Shown: piece after piece, positions 17,503-25,179 of the stretch
How the letters are laid out: the number at the start of each line of letters is the position of its first letter
Numbering within the stretch: the stretch's first letter is position 1
DNA from: VRUE01 sp963702575
GTDB lineage: Bacteria > Actinomycetota > Thermoleophilia > Solirubrobacterales > 70-9
Direction of reading: 5' to 3'
Assembly: GCA_963702575.1 (NCBI GenBank)
Contig: CAVPCU010000006.1
Span: forward strand, 310,001-374,000
Length of the DNA: 64,000 bases
Notes under the pieces: generated by a model
Seen by the model: only the letters and a program-made list of their open reading frames with translations
Databases searched by the model: none
What the model was told of the DNA's origin: nothing
Translations under genes and position numbers: made by a program

Positions 17503-18765
17503 CTACGCTCCCACCTCCGCCCGGATCGCGCCCGGGCCGTCTTCGTTCTTGCCCTCGTCCTCGGACTCGGCGCCGACCAGGATCGAGATCTTGCCGAGGT
17601 GCTTGTTTTCGTGCAGCAGCTGGTGCGCCTCGGCGACCCCGTCGAAGCCCATCGTCCGCCAGATCACCGGGCGGACCTTGCCCTCGGCCATCAGCTGGTT
17701 CGCCCGCATGCACTCATACGCGTTGGCGAAGTGCGAGCCGATGATCTGCTTCTGGCGCATCCACAGGTAGCGCACGTCGAAGTCGAGCTGGAAGCCCGAG
17801 GTGGCGCCGCAGATCACGACCTTGCCGAACGGCTTGACGACGAAGACCGAGGTCGGGAAGGTCGCCTGGCCGACGTGCTCGAAGACGATGTCGGGGGCGT
17901 CGCCGAGGATCTCCTTGACCCGTTTGGCGAAGCCGCGCGAGGCCTTGAAGCGCTCCTTGTCGGCGGCCTTGTCGGCGAGGTTCTCCGGCGTCCGCATCAT
18001 CTCGCCGAACTCCCTGCGGTTGATGAAGTCGACGGCACCGAGCTGCTTGATCAGCTCGCCCTTCTCGTCGGAGGAGACGACGCCGACCGCGTTGGCCCCT
18101 GCCGCCTTGCAGAGCTGGGTGGCGAAGACGCCCAGCCCGCCGGCGGCGCCCCAGATGAGGACGTTGTGGCCGGGCTGCAGCTTGCACTGGTCGATCAGCA
18201 TCCGGTAGGCGGTGAAGTAGGTGAGGCCGTAGGCCGAGGACTCGGCCCAGGAGAGGTTCTGGGGGCGGGGGAGGAGCTGCTGCGCCTGCACCTTGGTGAA
18301 CTGGGCGAAGGAGCCCCAGGTCGTCTCGTAGCCCCAGATCCTCTGGCTCGGAGCGGCCAGGGGGTCGAGCCCGTGCACCTCGACGTCCTCGTAGGAGGCC
18401 TGGTTGCAGTGGACGACGACCTCGTCGCCAGGCTTCCAGCGGGTGACGCCCTCGCCGACCTTCCAGACGATCCCCGAGGCGTCGGAGCCGCCGATGTGGT
18501 GGCCGTACTCGGGGTGGTCGCCGTAGCCGAAGACCGAGACCGGCTTGCCCAGCGCCGCCCAGACGTTGTTGAAGTTGACCCCGGCGGCCATCACCCGCAC
18601 GATCACCTCGAAGGCGCCGGGCTCGGGAACCTCGATCTGCTCAAGCTGGAAGGCGTCGGTCGGCTCGCCCTCGCGCTCCTGGCGGATCACCCAGGCGGCC
18701 ATCGTCTCCGGCAACGTGCCGAGCTCCACGTCCAACTTCGAGACTGCGCTGCTGTCGACTGCCAA
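17503..18765 (-). CDS. ccr: Crotonyl-CoA carboxylase/reductase
   Basis: A 420-residue member of the medium-chain reductase family with strong Ccr signatures: MAAGVNFNNVWAALG, GSDASGIVWKVGEGV, DEVVVHCNQASYEDVEVHG, QRIWGYETTWGSFAQF, WGAAGGLGVFATQL, FEHVGQATFPTS and RQKQIIGSHFAN. Asn in VNFNNVW, Glu in GYET and His in GSHFA match the CO2-binding residues described for Ccr. The enzyme reductively carboxylates crotonyl-CoA to ethylmalonyl-CoA with NADPH. The start is TTG 18765, preceded by a perfect GGAGGA, one of the few clear Shine-Dalgarno sites in this window. The larger open frame upstream is antisense noise over rmuC. Confidence 0.9.
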   Translation of the reverse strand: MAVDSSAVSKLDVELGTLPETMAAWVIRQEREGEPTDAFQLEQIEVPEPGAFEVIVRVMAAGVNFNNVWAALGKPVSVFGYGDHPEYGHHIGGSDASGIVWKVGEGVTRWKPGDEVVVHCNQASYEDVEVHGLDPLAAPSQRIWGYETTWGSFAQFTKVQAQQLLPRPQNLSWAESSAYGLTYFTAYRMLIDQCKLQPGHNVLIWGAAGGLGVFATQLCKAAGANAVGVVSSDEKGELIKQLGAVDFINRREFGEMMRTPENLADKAADKERFKASRGFAKRVKEILGDAPDIVFEHVGQATFPTSVFVVKPFGKVVICGATSGFQLDFDVRYLWMRQKQIIGSHFANAYECMRANQLMAEGKVRPVIWRTMGFDGVAEAHQLLHENKHLGKISILVGAESEDEGKNEDGPGAIRAEVGA

Positions 18766-18803
18766 GGGATCCTCCGCGTATCGTCGATTACGGGCGGCGA
18801 ATC

Positions 18804-19988
18804 CTAATCGAGCACGGGGGTGTCGGCCTCGTCCAGCTCCGGCGCGGTGATCGCGCGAACCGTGATCTCCGCCGGCTCTGGCGGCTCGATCTCCTTGCCG
18901 GGCGCGACGCCGAGGCCCTCGACCCGGCGCAGCTGCGGCAGCAGCCTGCGCTCCATCGATCCGACCGCGGAGTCGTATGCCGTGGCGGCCGTCGTCAGAC
19001 CCCTGCCGACCTTGTCGAAGTCGCCGAGGAACTTGGCGAAGCGGGCGTGCAGGGTGCCGGCCGCCTCGGCGATCTCGGCGGCCTCGGCGACCATCCGCTC
19101 CTGCCGCCAGCCCAGCTCCATCGTTCGCAGCAGCCCGATCAGCGAGGTCGGGCTGACCAGCAGGACGTTGCGTTCCAGGGCGTAGTCGAACAGCTCCGGG
19201 TCGGCGCCGAAGGCGGCGTGCAGGGCGGGCTCGTTGGGGATGAAGCAGATCACCAGGTCCGGCATCTCGCCGGCCTTGAACTGGCCCTGGTAGTCCTTGG
19301 AGCTGAGCGCCCGGACGTGCTCGCGCGCCTGCCGCGAGTGGCGCTCGAGGTGGGCCCGCCGCTCCGATTCGTCCTCGGACTCCTGGGCGTCGAGGAAGGC
19401 GTCGAGCGGTACCTTCGAGTCGGCGACGAAGCTGCGGCCCTCGGGCAGGAGGAAGCGCGCGTCGGGGCGCAGGCGGCCGTCTTCGGTCCGCAGCGTCTCC
19501 TGCAGCTCGAAGTCGACGTGCTCGGTCATGCCGGCGATCTCGACACAGCGGCGCAGCTGCAGCTCGCCCCACTGGCCGCGGGTCTGCGGCTGGCGCAGCG
19601 CCTTCTTCAGCCCCGCGGTCTCCGAGTTGAGGCTGCCGACCGTCTGCCCCATCTGCTCGAGCAGGGTGCGGGTCTGCAGGTCGGTCTCGCCGCGGCGGCG
19701 CACCTCGGCTTCGATCTTCTCCTGGCCCTTGGCGATCCGCTCGGCTAGCCCCTTGATCTCCGCCTGTCGCTTGTCGAGCGCGGCCTCGGCGGTCTTGGCG
19801 TCGAGCTTGCGGGCCTCGTCGTTGGCCTGGAGGAAGCTGGGGATCAGGTCAGCGACCGCCTTCGAGGTCGCCTCCTCGATCGCCGGGCCGAGGTCCGCCT
19901 GCTCGGCCGGCTCCTCGCGCCGCGAGACCAGCGCGTAGACGAGCCCGGCGGCGAGCAGGACGACGACGATGGCGAGGAACACGACCAT
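18804..19988 (-). CDS. rmuC: DNA recombination protein RmuC
   Basis: A 394-residue protein. An N-terminal membrane helix (VVFLAIVVVLLAAGLVYALV) is followed by a long charged coiled coil (about residues 50-140) and the RmuC nuclease-like domain with RGQWGELQLRRCVEIAGM, PDARFLLPEGRSFVADSKVPLDAFLDA and PNEPALHAAF. RmuC limits inversions at short inverted repeats in E. coli and has been tied to a PD-(D/E)xK fold. ATG 19988 was chosen because it begins the membrane helix; the ATG further upstream adds basic residues with no homology. It is followed by ccr after 38 bp. Confidence 0.87.
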   Translation of the reverse strand: MVVFLAIVVVLLAAGLVYALVSRREEPAEQADLGPAIEEATSKAVADLIPSFLQANDEARKLDAKTAEAALDKRQAEIKGLAERIAKGQEKIEAEVRRRGETDLQTRTLLEQMGQTVGSLNSETAGLKKALRQPQTRGQWGELQLRRCVEIAGMTEHVDFELQETLRTEDGRLRPDARFLLPEGRSFVADSKVPLDAFLDAQESEDESERRAHLERHSRQAREHVRALSSKDYQGQFKAGEMPDLVICFIPNEPALHAAFGADPELFDYALERNVLLVSPTSLIGLLRTMELGWRQERMVAEAAEIAEAAGTLHARFAKFLGDFDKVGRGLTTAATAYDSAVGSMERRLLPQLRRVEGLGVAPGKEIEPPEPAEITVRAITAPELDEADTPVLD

Positions 19989-20051
19989 GAGACAGGAACC
20001 ATGACGCGCCGCCCGGACGCAACGCATGCGTCACGTAGCTAGGATTGAGTA

Positions 20052-21440
20052 ATGGAGGAATACGACGCGGAAGCGCGCGGTTTCGCTGCCATCGTCTTCT
20101 TCCTTGTCGGAGGATTTTCGGCCGTCGTCGGTGCGCACGACGGATTTGCGGCGGCCGATGTCGGTGCGCGTTTTGGTGGGCTTCTCTTGCTCGCGGCCGG
20201 TGCGGTTCTGCTGGCGGCGGCAATAGCGCTCTGTGTCGCTAGTCGAGGGTGGACGCTAACGGTCGGGATCTTCGCGGCGCCCGCGGGAGTGCTGGTGGGT
20301 GCCAGCCTGATCGTCGGCGGCCTGGTCGGTCCAGATCGGGATCTCGCGCCGTTTTGGACCTCGGTCGGGATCGCGCTCGTCGTGCTGGTCACGGCGGTGG
20401 TCGTGGCCCGCGCCACCGAGACGAGTGGCAAGCGGGTTTGGATCCCGGGGGCGGTTGGCATCTGCCTGCTTGTAGTCGCCTTCTTGTACTTCGACTATGG
20501 GAACGACTCGGACCAGCGCGTGGTGATCTGGGGGGCGATGGTGATCGCCAGCGCGTTGGCGGCCTTCGCTCTATGGGAGGTTCACCCACCTCAGCTGCCC
20601 AAGGAGCCGACGCGCTGGCTGGGCGGGATCTTCGGTTTCTTCACGCTTAGCGCGCTCGTGGCGGGGGCGCAGTTTTGGTACACGAGCCAGTTTCTGCCGG
20701 CGAGCCAAGAGGTCAGCGTGACCGTTCAAACGCACCTGCACGAGCTTGGCAGGAGGGGCCGAATGGACATCGTCGACCTCTCGATGGCGATCAGGAACAC
20801 CAGCAAGGCAAAGGCTGAGATCCTGGGCTCGGTCTACAGGGTCGACGCCGCTATGACCAGCCCAGCGACCGCAACCGACGCCTGGGTAGCGCATCGGCTC
20901 GGCAGGCCGGATGTGCATGGAGCGACGGTCGCGCGCTACAGGAAGGAACGGACGTGGGACCCCGTTCAGGTCGGCCGGGTCTTTGCCGACGGTTGGAGTT
21001 TGGACCCTGGCGAGACGTACTCGAGGAGCATCGTGATCTACATCCCGCGAAACCGCTACAACACCGTTCGATCGCAGGCGGAAATCCTCATTGGGAAGAG
21101 CAGCACGCTCGCCATCCGCGAAAGTGATCGGCAGCGGTACCCGGGTGCGTGGGCTGGCGGCAGAGTCAGGTCGGTCGTGACCGAATGGCCGATCGTCAAC
21201 ACTAGTTGGTTCCGGGCCCTCACCGGGGGCGAACGCGAGGTGGACGTCTTCTGGATAATGCGCAACGTCCAGCGGCCTCACCTGGCCCCCTTTCCCCATA
21301 TGCTCGATCTGGTTGTACGGAAGGGAGCAGATCTCACGCCGGCAGAATTGCTCTCCTACAACGAACAGACCGAACGACTGTACGGTCTTTCCGAGACGGT
21401 GTCGAACAGAGAACTGCCACTAGACCTCCCAGCTCACTAG
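20052..21440 (+). CDS. Polytopic membrane protein of unknown function
   Basis: A 462-residue protein. The first 220 residues hold about seven hydrophobic segments (for example AAIVFFLVGGFSAVVG, GGLLLLAAGAVLLAAAIAL, VGIALVVLVTAVVVA, LLVVAFLYFDYG). The rest is an extracytoplasmic-looking beta-rich domain (VDLSMAIRNTSKAKAEILGSVY, DPGETYSRSIVIYIP). No known motif is visible. TAGGAT lies 6 nt before the ATG, a leaderless layout. GC content is below that of the neighbours and rare codons such as AGG appear, hinting at transfer. It stands alone, divergent from rmuC. Confidence 0.7.
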   Translation: MEEYDAEARGFAAIVFFLVGGFSAVVGAHDGFAAADVGARFGGLLLLAAGAVLLAAAIALCVASRGWTLTVGIFAAPAGVLVGASLIVGGLVGPDRDLAPFWTSVGIALVVLVTAVVVARATETSGKRVWIPGAVGICLLVVAFLYFDYGNDSDQRVVIWGAMVIASALAAFALWEVHPPQLPKEPTRWLGGIFGFFTLSALVAGAQFWYTSQFLPASQEVSVTVQTHLHELGRRGRMDIVDLSMAIRNTSKAKAEILGSVYRVDAAMTSPATATDAWVAHRLGRPDVHGATVARYRKERTWDPVQVGRVFADGWSLDPGETYSRSIVIYIPRNRYNTVRSQAEILIGKSSTLAIRESDRQRYPGAWAGGRVRSVVTEWPIVNTSWFRALTGGEREVDVFWIMRNVQRPHLAPFPHMLDLVVRKGADLTPAELLSYNEQTERLYGLSETVSNRELPLDLPAH

Positions 21441-21465
21441 CGGCAGAGAGGGGCGCAATGCCGCC

Positions 21466-21505
21466 GCTACGGCAGCAGGACGTTGTTCTCCGAAGACGAG
21501 CTCTG
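21466..21505 (-). pseudogene. Remnant of a lipoprotein C-terminus
   Basis: Read on the minus strand this codes SSSSENNVLLP and a stop, and matches the end of the lipoprotein at 21856-22335 (ASSENDLLLP and stop) at about 30 of 35 bases. Nothing upstream in that frame continues the similarity. It lies on the far side of the tRNA-like RNA gene from the intact copy, so the two copies of this 3' end bracket the RNA gene. It is probably a relic of a duplication or an insertion event. Confidence 0.45.
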
Positions 21506-21573
21506 GGTTACCTGCCCTCAATCAAGGGCCATGCCAGGATGAAATCGCTCCGGACAGAACCGTGCGCTTCGCG

Positions 21574-21602
21574 TTGCCTCCGACAGTTGTCTGCGGTATC
21601 AT
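21574..21602 (+). promoter_or_regulatory. Promoter of the tRNA-like RNA
   Basis: TTGCCT (21574-21579) and TATCAT (21597-21602) are spaced by 17 bp, close to the sigma-70-type consensus. They place the transcription start at about 21609-21611, exactly the first base of the predicted acceptor stem. No open reading frame begins here, so the promoter supports an RNA gene. Confidence 0.55.
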
Positions 21603-21610
21603 CGCCGGGT

Positions 21611-21703
21611 GGAGGGTTGAAGCAGACAGGCGCGCTGCGTGCGATCGACAATCGCAACGTCCCGCTTGACCAGCGGGATCCGGTTCGAGTCCGGTGCCCT
21701 CCG
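21611..21703 (+). ncRNA. tRNA-like RNA with long variable arm (allo-tRNA-like)
   Basis: The 93-nt sequence folds as a class II cloverleaf. The acceptor pairs GGAGGGT (21611-21617) with GCCCTCC (21696-21702), with discriminator G, as in tRNA-Ser and tRNA-Sec. The D-arm is GCAG/CTGC. The anticodon arm is TGCGA-TCGACAA-TCGCA. The variable arm is CCCGC-TTGACCA-GCGGG. The T-arm is CCGG-TTCGAGT-CCGG. It departs from a normal tRNA in several ways: a T-T mismatch between acceptor and T-stem, four bases before the D-stem, and C instead of U at position 33. The nominal anticodon is GAC (Val), which does not belong on a long-variable-arm tRNA. It has its own promoter and a terminator 108 bp downstream. 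It could be a decayed tRNA-Ser or an unusual serine-accepting tRNA. Confidence 0.45.
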
Positions 21704-21810
21704 CATTTGGCTCAAGCCGGAGCCGAAAGTCGAGTGCTGGTGTGGCTCACCGTGCTAGCCTTTGCGGTGATTGTCGGTCGCACGCGGGGTGGTTCCCGCT
21801 TCAACAGGCT

Positions 21811-21839
21811 CGACCCGCTCCGGCGGGTCGTTTCTTTTT
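21811..21839 (+). terminator. Strong intrinsic terminator
   Basis: An 8-bp perfect stem CGACCCGC/GCGGGTCG with loop TCCG is followed by TTTCTTTTT. It ends transcription rightward from the membrane protein and the tRNA-like RNA and lies just before the convergent lipoprotein gene. It is the clearest rho-independent terminator in the window. Confidence 0.85.
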
Positions 21840-21855
21840 GGCAGCGACCTCCGCA

Positions 21856-22335
21856 CTACGGGAGCAGGAGGTCGTTCTCCGACGACGCGCGGTAGGGGCC
21901 GACGCTCAGCTTGGCCGGCTTGGCGCCGGGGACGCCGGCGGCGCTGATCCGGTAGACGCCGGTCGGCAGCGAGGTCTGCAGGGTGACGTTGCCGCTCGGG
22001 ACCAGCGCCTGCGAGGCGGCGCTCTTGCCCTGTCCGCGCACCTGCAGGTGGGAGTCGGCTTGGGTCAGGTTGGCGGCGACGAAGACGACGTCGAGCGGGA
22101 CCTTGGAGTGCACGGGCGGCTGGCGGGCGTGCTGGTTCTGGGGGATCTGCTGGGTCGGTTCGGGCCCGAAGGCGATCCGCCGCGGTTGCACGGTGACCGC
22201 GTCCCCGCTGACCGTGACGCTGACCCGGGTCGGCGGCTGGGGCCGCGCTTCGGTCGTCCGTTCGGAGGCACCGCAGCCGGCGACCGCCAGCGCCGCTGCC
22301 GCGGCGACGAGCGAGATCCCCCAATTGCGACCCAT
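21856..22335 (-). CDS. Small lipoprotein of unknown function
   Basis: A 159-residue protein. The hydrophobic start ISLVAAAAALAVAGC ends in a lipobox with Cys at about residue 21. The mature part has an Ig-like beta pattern (TRVSVTVSGDAVTVQP, VPLDVVFVAANLTQ, LPTGVYRISAAGVPG). The ATG has TAGATT 7 nt upstream, and this hexamer overlaps the stop codon of ygfZ, so the gene has its own leaderless promoter although it follows ygfZ closely. It has no named family. A remnant of a similar C-terminus lies 350 bp beyond its 3' end. Confidence 0.7.
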   Translation of the reverse strand: MGRNWGISLVAAAAALAVAGCGASERTTEARPQPPTRVSVTVSGDAVTVQPRRIAFGPEPTQQIPQNQHARQPPVHSKVPLDVVFVAANLTQADSHLQVRGQGKSAASQALVPSGNVTLQTSLPTGVYRISAAGVPGAKPAKLSVGPYRASSENDLLLP

Positions 22336-22345
22336 TGGGCGGAAT

Positions 22346-23299
22346 CTAGCCGAAGGGCAAGTCGACCACTTGCGCGGTCGTGCCGTGCTCGCCCACGCTC
22401 AGCTCGGCGCCGGACTCGGCCTCGCGGCGGACGATCGCCAGGGCGATCGGGCCGCGGGCGGGGGAGACGCAGGCGCTGCCGATCCGCCCGACCTCCTTCT
22501 CGCCCAGCCGCAGCGCGTCCCCCGGCCGCGCCGGGGCGCTCAGCTCGAGGCCGCGCAGGCGGCGGTTGGGCCGGCCCTTGTAGTGCAGCCGCGCGACCGG
22601 CTCCTGGCCGATGTAGCAGCCCTTCTCGAAGCTCACCGCGCGCTCGACGATGCCGGCCTCGGCGGGCATCGTCTCGGCGCTCATCTCCGCGCCGAAGCGC
22701 GGCCAGCCAGCCTCGATCCGCAGCACCTCGGCGGCCCCGGCGGAGACCTCGGCGGCGCCGGCGGCGAGCAGCGCCTCGCGCAGCCGGCCGGCGTCCGCCG
22801 CGGCGGCGATCAGGTCGATTCCCTCGGCGGTCCCCACCGCGAGGCACTCGACGCCGCCGACGGCGGTCGCTTCGCTGGCGTGCTCGGGCAGCGCCGCGGT
22901 GCCGGCGATCTCGACGCTGCGCGGGCCGATCAGCGAGAGGATCGCGCGCTCGGCGGTGACGTCCTCGACCTCGACCTGGCGGCCGATCTTGTAGGTGCCG
23001 AGGTGGCGCCCGACCGCCTCCAGCGCCTCGGCCTCGGTGTCCAGCCAGATCTCCTCCGCGGCGAGGCGGAGGACCCGCATGTCGCCCTGCATGTGCCCCT
23101 TGCGGTCGAGCAGGGCCGCGTAGCAGCCCTCGCCGTGCTCGAGCGCCTCGACGTCATTCGTCAGCTGGCCCTGCAGGTACTCGGCCGCGTCTGGGCCCTT
23201 GACCAGCAGCTTCCCCCGCTCGGACCGATCGAGCAGCCCGCACTCCTCGCGCATCTGCCGGTACTGCCCGTCCAGCTCGATCGTCGCCGCTTCGGTCAT
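22346..23299 (-). CDS. ygfZ: YgfZ/GcvT-type folate-binding protein
   Basis: A 317-residue protein with the GcvT-like fold. Near residue 228 it has EKGCYIGQEPVAR, the K-G-C-[FY]-x-G-Q-E signature of YgfZ with its conserved Cys. LLDRSERGKLLVKGPDAAEYLQ opens the folate-binding domain. YgfZ uses tetrahydrofolate in the repair or maturation of Fe-S clusters in certain enzymes. A textbook TAGAAT lies 6 nt before the ATG. The radical-SAM FbiC encoded downstream is the kind of Fe-S protein that could depend on it, though this link is only inference. Confidence 0.87.
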   Translation of the reverse strand: MTEAATIELDGQYRQMREECGLLDRSERGKLLVKGPDAAEYLQGQLTNDVEALEHGEGCYAALLDRKGHMQGDMRVLRLAAEEIWLDTEAEALEAVGRHLGTYKIGRQVEVEDVTAERAILSLIGPRSVEIAGTAALPEHASEATAVGGVECLAVGTAEGIDLIAAAADAGRLREALLAAGAAEVSAGAAEVLRIEAGWPRFGAEMSAETMPAEAGIVERAVSFEKGCYIGQEPVARLHYKGRPNRRLRGLELSAPARPGDALRLGEKEVGRIGSACVSPARGPIALAIVRREAESGAELSVGEHGTTAQVVDLPFG

Positions 23300-23331
23300 G
23301 AGCCGATTCTAGGGCGGGCGCCTCCCGCGCA

Positions 23332-23369
23332 TCCGACTTTGACCACACCCCACTGGGGTCAAAGTCGGA
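23332..23369. repeat. 13-bp inverted repeat between ygfZ and the metal regulator
   Basis: TCCGACTTTGACC (23332-23344) and GGTCAAAGTCGGA (23357-23369) are perfect inverted repeats around a 12-nt loop that itself contains ACCCC/GGGGT. The structure could act as a REP-like element or as a terminator hairpin without a T-tract between two divergent genes. I saw no second copy in the window. Confidence 0.6.
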
Positions 23370-23385
23370 CACGTGAGATTTAGAT

Positions 23386-23406
23386 ATGCCAAAATCTTTT
23401 GGGCAT
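23386..23406 (+). promoter_or_regulatory. Probable metal-regulator operator
   Basis: A 21-bp near-palindrome, ATGCC-AAAA-TC-TTTT-GGGCAT, spans from a TAGATA -10-like hexamer (23381-23386) to the start codon of the DtxR-family gene. DtxR and MntR proteins bind palindromes of about 20 bp that overlap the promoter, so this is the likely site of metal-dependent self-repression of the regulator-transporter operon. Confidence 0.5.
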
Positions 23407-23848
23407 GGCCAAAACCGCGGCGATCGAGGACTACGCGAAGGCGATCTATGCGCTCTCGCGAGAGCGCGAGGGGCCGGTCTCCAACGGCGAGGTCGCCGCC
23501 CGGCTCGGCGTCGCGCCGGGCACCGCGACCGCGATGCTGAAGCGGCTCGGCGAGCTCGGCCTGGTCGAGTACCTGCCCTACCGCGGCGTCACCCTTACCC
23601 CGACCGGCGAGCGGGTCGCCCTCGAGGTGATCCGCCATCACCGGCTGATCGAGGCCTTCCTCGCGGAGGCGCTCGGCATGCCGGCCGACCAGGTCCACGC
23701 CGAGGCCGAGGTGCTCGAGCACCACATCTCCGAGGAGCTCGAGCGGCTGATCGCCGAGAAGCTCGGCGAGCCGAGCCACGATCCGCACGGCACGCCGATC
23801 CCCGGCCCCGACCTGGAGCTGCCGCTGGAGGGCGGCGGCAAGTCGTGA
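23405..23848 (+). CDS. DtxR/MntR-family metal-dependent repressor
   Basis: A 147-residue protein. An N-terminal winged helix (IEDYAKAIYALSRE, NGEVAARLGVAPGTATAMLKRL, YRGVTLTPTGERVA) is followed by the dimerisation domain with metal ligands typical of the family (VIRHHRLIEAFLAEALGM, HAEAEVLEHHIS). It lacks the C-terminal SH3-like domain of long DtxR proteins and ends in a short tail. It is coupled by a GTGA overlap to an NRAMP transporter, so manganese or iron uptake is the likely target. ATG 23405 was preferred over TTG 23399 because the family homology starts there. Confidence 0.88.
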   Translation: MAKTAAIEDYAKAIYALSREREGPVSNGEVAARLGVAPGTATAMLKRLGELGLVEYLPYRGVTLTPTGERVALEVIRHHRLIEAFLAEALGMPADQVHAEAEVLEHHISEELERLIAEKLGEPSHDPHGTPIPGPDLELPLEGGGKS

Positions 23849-25179
23849 AGCCGCCGCCCGTCGCCGGGGTGAAGCCGCCCGACGCGGTCGAGGCGCCCAC
23901 CGTCGAGGACGTGCTGCCCGGCGAGGCGGCGGTGGCCGCGGCGGCGCGCCGCTCGCTCGACGGGCACGCCCGCGGCCTGGGTCGGGTCTGGCCCTTCCTC
24001 GGCCCCGCCTTCATCGCCGCCGTCGCCTACATCGACCCGGGCAACTTCGCCACCAACATCGCCGGCGGCGCCAAGTTCGGCTACCTGCTGCTCTGGGTGG
24101 TGCTGGCGGCGAACCTGGTCGCGATGCTGGTCCAGGCCCAGTCGGCGAAGCTCGGCATCGCCACCGGCAAGAACCTGGCCGAGCTCTGCCGCGAGATCTT
24201 CCCGCGCCGCGCCGCGATCGGGCTCTGGCTCCAGGCCGAGCTGGTGGCGATGGCCTGCGACATCGCCGAGGTGGTCGGCGCCGCGCTCGGCCTCAACCTG
24301 CTCTTCGGCATCCCGCTCTTCCCCGCGGGGCTGATCGCCGGCGCCGGCGCCTTCGCGATCCTCACCCTGCAGCAGCGAGGCTTCCGCCGGTTGGAGGCCG
24401 GGATCACCGCGCTGGCCGGGGTCGTCGTCGCCTCCTTCGTGATCGAGCTGTTCCACGCCAAGCCCGCGGCCGGGGAAGTCGCCAAGCACCTGGTCCTGCC
24501 GGGCTTCTCCGGCAGCGAGAGCCTGCTGCTGGCCACCGGGATCATCGGCGCGACCGTGATGCCGCACGTCATCTACCTGCACTCGGCGCTGACGCAGAGG
24601 CGCGTGGTCGGCCGCGACGACGAGGATCGCAGGAAGATCTTCGGCTTCGAGCGGGTCGACGTGGTGATCGCGCTCTCCCTCGCCGGCGCCGTCAACCTGG
24701 CGATGATGATCGTCGCCGCGGCGCTCTTCCACGGCAGCGGCCTGACCGGGATCGACTCGATCGAAGGCGCCTTCGAAGGCCTCCAGACGCTGGTCTCGGG
24801 CAACGCGGCGACGATCTTCGGCGTCGCCCTGCTCGCCTCCGGCTTCGCCTCCTCCTCGGTCGGGACGATGGCGGGGCAGGTCGTGATGCAGGGCTTCATC
24901 CGTCGCAGCATCCCGCTCTTCCTGCGCCGCGCGATCACCCTGACCCCGGCGCTGCTCGTCCTCGCGATCGGCTTCAACCCGACCGACGCGCTGGTCGCCA
25001 GCCAGGTCGTCCTCTCCTTCGGCATCCCCTTCGCGCTGGTCCCGTTGCTGATGGTTGCCAGCCGGCGCGACGTGATGGGTGCGCTCGTCAACCCGCCCTG
25101 GCTGACCGCGATCGCCGGCGCCCTGGCGGCGCTGATCATCGCCCTCAACGCCTTCCTGATCGCCGACTTCTTCCTTTAG
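23845..25179 (+). CDS. mntH: NRAMP-family divalent metal transporter
   Basis: A 444-residue protein with 10-11 membrane helices. AAVAYIDPGNFATN is the DPGN motif of helix 1, and GATVMPHVIYLHS carries the MPH motif of helix 6; together they form the Mn2+/Fe2+ site. Family members import Mn2+ or Fe2+ with protons. The GTG start lies inside the stop codon of the upstream repressor gene (4-bp overlap), and the first 45 residues are a soluble extension. The proposed palindrome upstream would make uptake metal-responsive. Confidence 0.9.
   Translation: MKPPPVAGVKPPDAVEAPTVEDVLPGEAAVAAAARRSLDGHARGLGRVWPFLGPAFIAAVAYIDPGNFATNIAGGAKFGYLLLWVVLAANLVAMLVQAQSAKLGIATGKNLAELCREIFPRRAAIGLWLQAELVAMACDIAEVVGAALGLNLLFGIPLFPAGLIAGAGAFAILTLQQRGFRRLEAGITALAGVVVASFVIELFHAKPAAGEVAKHLVLPGFSGSESLLLATGIIGATVMPHVIYLHSALTQRRVVGRDDEDRRKIFGFERVDVVIALSLAGAVNLAMMIVAAALFHGSGLTGIDSIEGAFEGLQTLVSGNAATIFGVALLASGFASSSVGTMAGQVVMQGFIRRSIPLFLRRAITLTPALLVLAIGFNPTDALVASQVVLSFGIPFALVPLLMVASRRDVMGALVNPPWLTAIAGALAALIIALNAFLIADFFL

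Noticed and set aside
17207..17713. A longer version of the small protein after ccr
   Set aside because: The extra N-terminal codons lie inside ccr in another frame; the ATG at 17500 gives the complete fold.
21611..21703. Selenocysteine tRNA
   Set aside because: There is no TCA anticodon, the D-stem is short and the acceptor is not 8 bp. Serine-type features alone do not make it tRNA-Sec.
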